A DNA stretch of 64,000 bases from Nitrospiraceae bacterium (GTDB taxonomy: Bacteria > Nitrospirota > Nitrospiria > Nitrospirales > Nitrospiraceae): the NCBI GenBank assembly GCA_919902505.1, contig CAKKRE010000030.1, forward strand, positions 1 through 64,000. The letters run 5' to 3'. A model generated the notes under the pieces. The model saw only the letters and a program-made list of their open reading frames with translations. It was not told where the DNA came from and ran no database searches. Positions 59,847 to 64,000 of this stretch are shown piece after piece (the stretch's first letter is position 1; every line of letters begins with the position of its first letter). The position numbers were made by a program, and so were the translations under genes.

Positions 59847-60136
59847 CGGAGGACCTCCTCGTTCGAAACAATGGCGCGGGTCTGTCTATTCGTAGGTACT
59901 TATCACCCGTCCCACAGCCTGTCAATTTTGTTCGACAAAGCGACCGGCGGCACGCCTGTTCTTCGAGAAGGACCGGCCGGCCTGGTTGGCCGACGGATGA
60001 GACAGCAGGGGGCATCGTTCGACCCAATTGCAGATCGGGACGATGGAACGAGCGCAGCGCTGACAGGATGCGCAAGGGCTTGCAAGTTCGAACATCCTCG
60101 TTGCAGAATCGCACACCACCCTGAATGTGAAGACCG

Positions 60137-60550
60137 ATGAAGTCCTATCGAGAAGAACTCTGGTTTGAAACGACAACCAGGCGCGCGTATGTGAACATTA
60201 CGCCGCAGGTCGATGCCGTAGTGCGACAAAGCGGGGTGCGGGAGGGGATGGTGCTGGTGAACGCCATGCACATTACCGCCAGCGTGTATATCAACGATGA
60301 CGAGGCGGGGCTGCTGCGCGACTATGACGATTTTCTTGAGCGTCTCGCGCCGCACGAGGCGACGTACCGCCACAACGACACCGGTGAAGACAACGGCGAT
60401 GCGCACATCAAGCGGCAGCTCATGGGGCGGGAGGTGGTGGTCGCCATTACGGATGGGAAGCTGGACTTCGGGCCGTGGGAACAAATATTTTACGGAGAGT
60501 TTGATGGGCGGCGGCGCAAGCGTGTGCTGGTGAAGGTCATCGGGGAGTGA
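60137..60550 (+). CDS. YjbQ-family protein (secondary thiamine-phosphate synthase type)
   Basis: The 137-residue product matches the YjbQ/UPF0047 family: [51 protein letters not shown] and an end with [19 protein letters not shown]. Family members show weak thiamine-phosphate synthase activity; the true role is uncertain. The length is normal. The conserved His and Asp residues are present. Confidence 0.92.
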   Translation: MKSYREELWFETTTRRAYVNITPQVDAVVRQSGVREGMVLVNAMHITASVYINDDEAGLLRDYDDFLERLAPHEATYRHNDTGEDNGDAHIKRQLMGREVVVAITDGKLDFGPWEQIFYGEFDGRRRKRVLVKVIGE

Positions 60551-60712
60551 TTCGTCGAAGCTCTGCCGGCAAGGTGGTTCCGACAGACCCTCGGGTAAGA
60601 TCGACGAAGAACCGCATTCGCGCTTGCCACGTTCTGGAAAGTTTGGCAACATGGACGACAGGATGAACACAGACCATTCAGCAAGACATCGTATCGACAT
60701 GGGAGGCCGGCC

Positions 60713-61726
60713 ATGTTGAGTTGGTCACGACCGGATCCACTGACGAGGGATTTGATTCACTTGATCAACGCCCGCCGCCATGACCACGGGGACACGGATG
60801 CCGCGCTCGATACCCTGCAAGCGTTTATCGAGCAGGGACGCGAGCAGGATTTATTGACTGTCCTGGCGGCGCTTGACGAGGAGATGGCGGAGTGGATGTT
60901 CGATTTGGTGGCGGAGGCCTCGTGCGCCGTCATCATGGACGGGCCGGATGACGACAAGGGCGCCTATGCCTTGATGGCCGCGTTGGAGTTGCCGCTTCAA
61001 GCCAACTTGGGGCAGCCCCTCGGATTGAAGATCGACGCCGTCGCGACGGCGGATCTGCTGCATCGACATTTGCAGATTCCGGCCGGCGTGGTCGTGCGGG
61101 TGGAACCCCGTCTCCTGACCGACGCGACCCTCGAAGGGTTGACCCTCCAGACGTTGAACGAACATCTCGTGAGCATCGCGGATTCTCAGCGCACTCAGGC
61201 GATTGCGTCGCGTCTCTATCTCCCGGTCGAAAACACCGCGTTTCTGTTCTTTCAATTGATCGGCATGCCCGATCCGGGCTTGCCCGATTCCCTGGAGGAA
61301 CCGGAGCGTCGGGCGCTGCTGGAAGGTCTCGTCGCGCAATGCGCCGAACTGGCGCTGGCCCCGGACACCCTGGAGGTGCCGGTGTACGCGTCGTATGCGT
61401 TGTTCGACGCGCAGAATGCGGTGCGATTGCACCGGTTGGCCGACGAAACCGCCGCAGTCTGGCGGGATCTGGATCCCATGGTGCGGGCGCGCACGATCGT
61501 CCATCTGCACACGCAATGCGGCAACGGCGTGTATATGCCGGTCTGGACCGATCTCTTCGATCCGGAGTTGCCGGAGGACCACGGTCCCGTGTGGACGTCA
61601 CCCGACGTGTGGGTGTTCACGGCCGACCTCCCGATCGAATGGCCGGGGGAAATGCTGACCAATCGATTGCTGGCTGAAGGGTGCACCCGCTTCGAGAACC
61701 ACATCGTCGAGGCGCCTGAGAACTGA
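60713..61726 (+). CDS. Unknown 337-residue soluble protein
   Basis: No signal peptide, membrane segment or known motif is visible. The product is acidic and largely helical. Pieces that look conserved are DEEMAEWMFDLVAEASCAVI, HLHTQCGNGVYMPVWTDLFD and WTSPDVWVFTADLPIEWPGE. The GGGAGG ribosome site 6 nt before the ATG and the clean codon pattern support a real gene. The next gene on the same strand starts 122 nt later. Confidence 0.7.
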   Translation: MLSWSRPDPLTRDLIHLINARRHDHGDTDAALDTLQAFIEQGREQDLLTVLAALDEEMAEWMFDLVAEASCAVIMDGPDDDKGAYALMAALELPLQANLGQPLGLKIDAVATADLLHRHLQIPAGVVVRVEPRLLTDATLEGLTLQTLNEHLVSIADSQRTQAIASRLYLPVENTAFLFFQLIGMPDPGLPDSLEEPERRALLEGLVAQCAELALAPDTLEVPVYASYALFDAQNAVRLHRLADETAAVWRDLDPMVRARTIVHLHTQCGNGVYMPVWTDLFDPELPEDHGPVWTSPDVWVFTADLPIEWPGEMLTNRLLAEGCTRFENHIVEAPEN

Positions 61727-61848
61727 GCGGCGGTTGCCGGACAATTCCATATATGCCGCATCGTCGCCCGCGTCGAACGGGCAAGGGGAAGCCTCTTCCC
61801 AGATCCTGCTGATCAGTCAGGGTCGATCTCACACCCCGTAGGAGCTCC

Positions 61849-62460
61849 TTGGCTGGCCCATCCCGACTCGGTTCCATCGTGATCGTGACAGTACTCAGCT
61901 GTGTGGTGTTGGGCGCGGTCTGGGGCCTGGTGCTCTATACGCTGCCGCAGAGCGACCTGGCTCCCGCACCGCCACCGGTTTCCTTCCCGCCACAACCTGC
62001 GGCACCTGCTTCTCCGGCACATACCGGTGTTCCCGCCCCGCCGACTCCGGAGCCGGTTTCGCAACCGGTGGTGGTGCGGGAGCCGGCTCCGGTCGTACAA
62101 ACCGAAGCCCAGGAGCATCCTCCGGTTGAGCCCGTGCGTGCGCCGTTCGGGCGGGAGCTGAAATGCGATCTGGAAATTGAGGCGCTGTGCCCCGAGGAGG
62201 AAGGGGAGCGGCGGGCCTGTTTACAACGCAAGGCGGCACAACTCTCCGCCCCATGCCGGCCGATGCTGCGGGAACGGCTCGTGCGAATGAAAGCGGCGAT
62301 GCAACAGCTGCGGACAGCCTGTGAGGCGGACCGAAGGCAGTTCTGTCGGGAGGTGCCGCTAGGCGGCGGGGCGTTGGTGCAGTGTCTGGAATCGCATGCC
62401 CAGGAAGTCTCGGACCAGTGTTTTCAACTCCTGCCGAAACGGGGTCGCTTGCTCAACTAG
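61849..62460 (+). CDS. Membrane-anchored protein with cysteine-rich GLG1-like repeats
   Basis: The 203-residue product has an N-terminal membrane helix (IVIVTVLSCVVLGAVWGLVL), a Pro-rich linker of about 75 residues, and a cysteine-rich domain with two or three repeats: KCDLEIEALCPEEE, RACLQRKAAQLSAPC and ACEADRRQFCREV with QCLESHAQEVSDQC. The last repeat resembles the single one at 34808-35167. The start appears to be TTG 61849 with TAGGAGC upstream. The end overlaps the convergent FHA gene by 8 bp. Confidence 0.72.
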   Translation: MAGPSRLGSIVIVTVLSCVVLGAVWGLVLYTLPQSDLAPAPPPVSFPPQPAAPASPAHTGVPAPPTPEPVSQPVVVREPAPVVQTEAQEHPPVEPVRAPFGRELKCDLEIEALCPEEEGERRACLQRKAAQLSAPCRPMLRERLVRMKAAMQQLRTACEADRRQFCREVPLGGGALVQCLESHAQEVSDQCFQLLPKRGRLLN

Positions 62461-63187
62461 CCTGGACGAGATTCCCCTTCGGGTCGCGCAGCAAAAATCG
62501 CATGGTGAGACCGGCCACTTCCACCACATCTCCGTTACGAAGCGCGTGTTCCCCCTGAATGTGACGGCCGTTCACGAGGATACGTTTCCCGCTCTCGGTC
62601 TGGCTCACCACGTATCCCTCGCCGCGCCGGCTGATCATCGCGGCTGTTTTCGGCGCAAACCACCCGGTCAATGTGATGACGGCGTCGTCCTGCGCGCCGA
62701 TCAGCGACACGTGTTTCGTGAGTCGATACTGTGATTGCCCGCTCTTTCCCGAGAGAATTTCCACCACGCCGATCTTCTGCTCCGCCGGCAGGCGCTCGCC
62801 GCTCATCGGCCGCGAGACGACCATGGTTTTGTCGGCGACCAGGAGGTCGTCGGGGTTGGCCGATGCGCTCGTGACCGTCTGCGTATCGCGAAAAATCAGC
62901 CGGTGCCTGCCGAGACGAATGCTGTCTGCGTCGCGTAGTTGCCGCCGGTCGATTTTCTGCTCGTTCACGAATGTGCCGTTGGTGCTGGTCAGATCTTCGA
63001 GAAACAGGACTTGCTGCACCTGGACGATCCGCGCATGGTGGGCGGAGACGGCGAGGTCTTCCAGGCAGAGGTCGTTATCCGGCTTCCGCCCGATCGTGAA
63101 GGGCGTGCGCGAGAGATCGAGTTCTCGTGTGCCGCCCTGCGGCGCCTTCACGAGGAGCGTGGGTGATGCGGGGTGGTGTTGGGACAT
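62453..63187 (-). CDS. Double FHA-domain protein
   Basis: FHA domains bind phosphothreonine peptides. The 244-residue product has one clear FHA domain at residues 25-100 (TIGRKPDNDLCLEDLAVSAH, STNGTFVNEQKI). A second, more diverged one lies at about 150-235 (LTKHVSLIGAQDDAVI, MISRRGEGYVVSQTESGKRI). It lies 9 nt after the PP2C phosphatase gene on the same strand, so the pair probably forms a Ser/Thr phosphorylation circuit; the kinase is not in the window. Confidence 0.9.
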   Translation of the reverse strand: MSQHHPASPTLLVKAPQGGTRELDLSRTPFTIGRKPDNDLCLEDLAVSAHHARIVQVQQVLFLEDLTSTNGTFVNEQKIDRRQLRDADSIRLGRHRLIFRDTQTVTSASANPDDLLVADKTMVVSRPMSGERLPAEQKIGVVEILSGKSGQSQYRLTKHVSLIGAQDDAVITLTGWFAPKTAAMISRRGEGYVVSQTESGKRILVNGRHIQGEHALRNGDVVEVAGLTMRFLLRDPKGNLVQAS

Positions 63188-63196
63188 AGTCGCTCC

Positions 63197-64000
63197 TTAG
63201 GATGATGCGGTGGTCGGTGCGGCGAACAACTGTGCGCACATGCGATGCCACATGCCCGGCTTGCGGTGCCTGAGCATCGCCACGATGACGGTCGTATTGT
63301 CGGTGCCCCCGGCGGCATTCGAGAGGGCGATGAGACGGTCGGAGACGGTCTGCGGATCGGAAGACTCCTGTACGACGCGGAGGATCGTGTCGGCCGACAG
63401 GCCGGCCGTCAAGCCATCGGAGCACAGCAGGACGATATCGCCGCTCAACACGGGGAGTTCTCCCAACTCGACCTCCACCAGAGGATGGACGCCGACGGCG
63501 CGGGTCAGCACATGTTTGTGCGGCGCGCGTGTCGCGTCATAGGCGGTCAGCAGTCCGGACTGCACCTGCTCCTGGACCAGAGAATGGTCTGCCGTCAGGG
63601 GTTGCAGCGTATTGCCGCGGATCAAATAAAGGCGGCTGTCGCCCACATGGGCGATGGAGAGAATCGGCCCGACCAGCCAGGCCGCCACGACCGTGGTGCC
63701 CATGCCGGCGTACGCGGCGTGACGCGCCGCCTCCTGGTGAACCGTATGATTCGCCAGCCGGACGGCGCTCGCCAGCCGGTTGGTGGCGGAGGAGAACTCC
63801 GGTCGTGCGGCGCCGATGAGCGGGAGTGACGGGTCGGCCCCGGCCTCCGCCAGGTGGCGGGGAATGATGTCGATGACGCGGCTGCTGGCGACTTCTCCTG
63901 CCCGGTGGCCTCCCATTCCGTCACAGACCACGAACAGACCGGCGGAGGGATCGGCATGAAAGCGGTCTTCGTTGTGCGCGCGGGTCAAACCGACGTCCGA
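63197..64000 (-). CDS. PP2C-type Ser/Thr protein phosphatase (5' end outside window)
   Basis: The visible 267 residues contain the metal-binding motifs of PP2C enzymes: SDVGLTRAHNEDRF at the window edge, FVVCDGMGGHRAGEVAS, AAYAGMGTTVVAAW, IAHVGDSRLYLIR, DIVLLCSDGLT and GGTDNTTVIVA. The frame stays open past 64000, so the true start lies outside. A TTG at 63988 should not be taken as start, because conserved residues precede it. Dephosphorylates proteins recognised by the FHA partner downstream, by inference. Confidence 0.93.
   Translation of the reverse strand, partial: SDVGLTRAHNEDRFHADPSAGLFVVCDGMGGHRAGEVASSRVIDIIPRHLAEAGADPSLPLIGAARPEFSSATNRLASAVRLANHTVHQEAARHAAYAGMGTTVVAAWLVGPILSIAHVGDSRLYLIRGNTLQPLTADHSLVQEQVQSGLLTAYDATRAPHKHVLTRAVGVHPLVEVELGELPVLSGDIVLLCSDGLTAGLSADTILRVVQESSDPQTVSDRLIALSNAAGGTDNTTVIVAMLRHRKPGMWHRMCAQLFAAPTTASS

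Noticed and set aside
59847-60136. Possible gene in the 290-bp gap before the YjbQ gene
   Set aside because: Frames here are antisense or run into YjbQ in other phases and have no ribosome site; nothing else recognised.

Overview
The window reads as chromosomal DNA of a Nitrospira-like bacterium (phylum Nitrospirota), probably an autotrophic nitrite oxidiser of the N. defluvii / N. moscoviensis type. This is an inference from gene content: a 2-oxoacid:ferredoxin oxidoreductase operon of the kind used in the reductive TCA cycle, paired MlaC-like proteins, hopanoid genes hpnD-hpnE, long PAS kinases, many PilZ proteins, and AAGGAGG-type ribosome sites on a moderately GC-rich genome. No nitrite oxidoreductase or other diagnostic nitrification gene lies here.

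Layout. 1-1180: 3' part of the 23S rRNA, the 5S rRNA and a terminator. 1230-2077: an intact IS5-type insertion sequence with a frameshifted transposase. 2.3-4.0 kb: uracil-DNA glycosylase and a secreted alpha-carbonic anhydrase, separated by a small MITE-like element. 4.2-8.8 kb: small and exported Nitrospira-type proteins, including microproteins of 28, 45 and 55 residues, an MlaC-like protein and a helix-hairpin-helix protein. 9.2-12.7 kb: an IscA-like protein followed by oxoacid:ferredoxin oxidoreductase alpha and two beta genes. 13.1-17.4 kb: small proteins, a DEAD-box RNA helicase and a second copy of a small-protein module first seen at 4.2-4.8 kb. 18.0-23.8 kb: envelope and lipid functions. 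24.2-32.4 kb: a one-strand signalling island of two large histidine kinases, four receiver or LuxR-type proteins and small accessory proteins. 32.5-34.6 kb: ArfB-like factor, RRM protein, acyl desaturase. 34.8-41.7 kb: three PilZ proteins, an LpxL-type acyltransferase and an mlaE-mlaF-mlaD-TPR lipoprotein operon whose ATPase is degenerate. 41.7-50.2 kb: a GAF-PilB/GspE ATPase, then uppS-cdsA-dxr-rseP-proS. 50.4-54.3 kb: tldD-tldE and two small genes. 54.3-58.9 kb: family 4 uracil-DNA glycosylase and an operon of HAD phosphatase, cobalamin-binding protein, hpnD and hpnE. 59-64 kb: an SH3-like membrane protein, a YjbQ protein, unknown proteins, a double-FHA protein and a PP2C phosphatase running off the end.

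The most interesting signal is a non-coding element present three times (about 5226-5369, 8922-9055 and 12912-13043). Each copy has the same promoter layout (TTGAC, 23-24 bases, TAGSGTG, then TATGACGT) and a conserved, pyrimidine-rich leader of about 90-100 nt. The copies precede, by about 95-130 nt, the microprotein cluster, the oxidoreductase operon and a CsbD-like gene. It looks like a shared promoter plus leader RNA, possibly a regulon signal. Other points of note are the degenerate Mla ATPase beside PilZ genes, a duplicated gene pair with one apparent ATC start, two receiver domains lacking their phospho-acceptor, two families of intergenic palindromic elements that abut or overlap stop codons, and tandem oxidoreductase beta genes.
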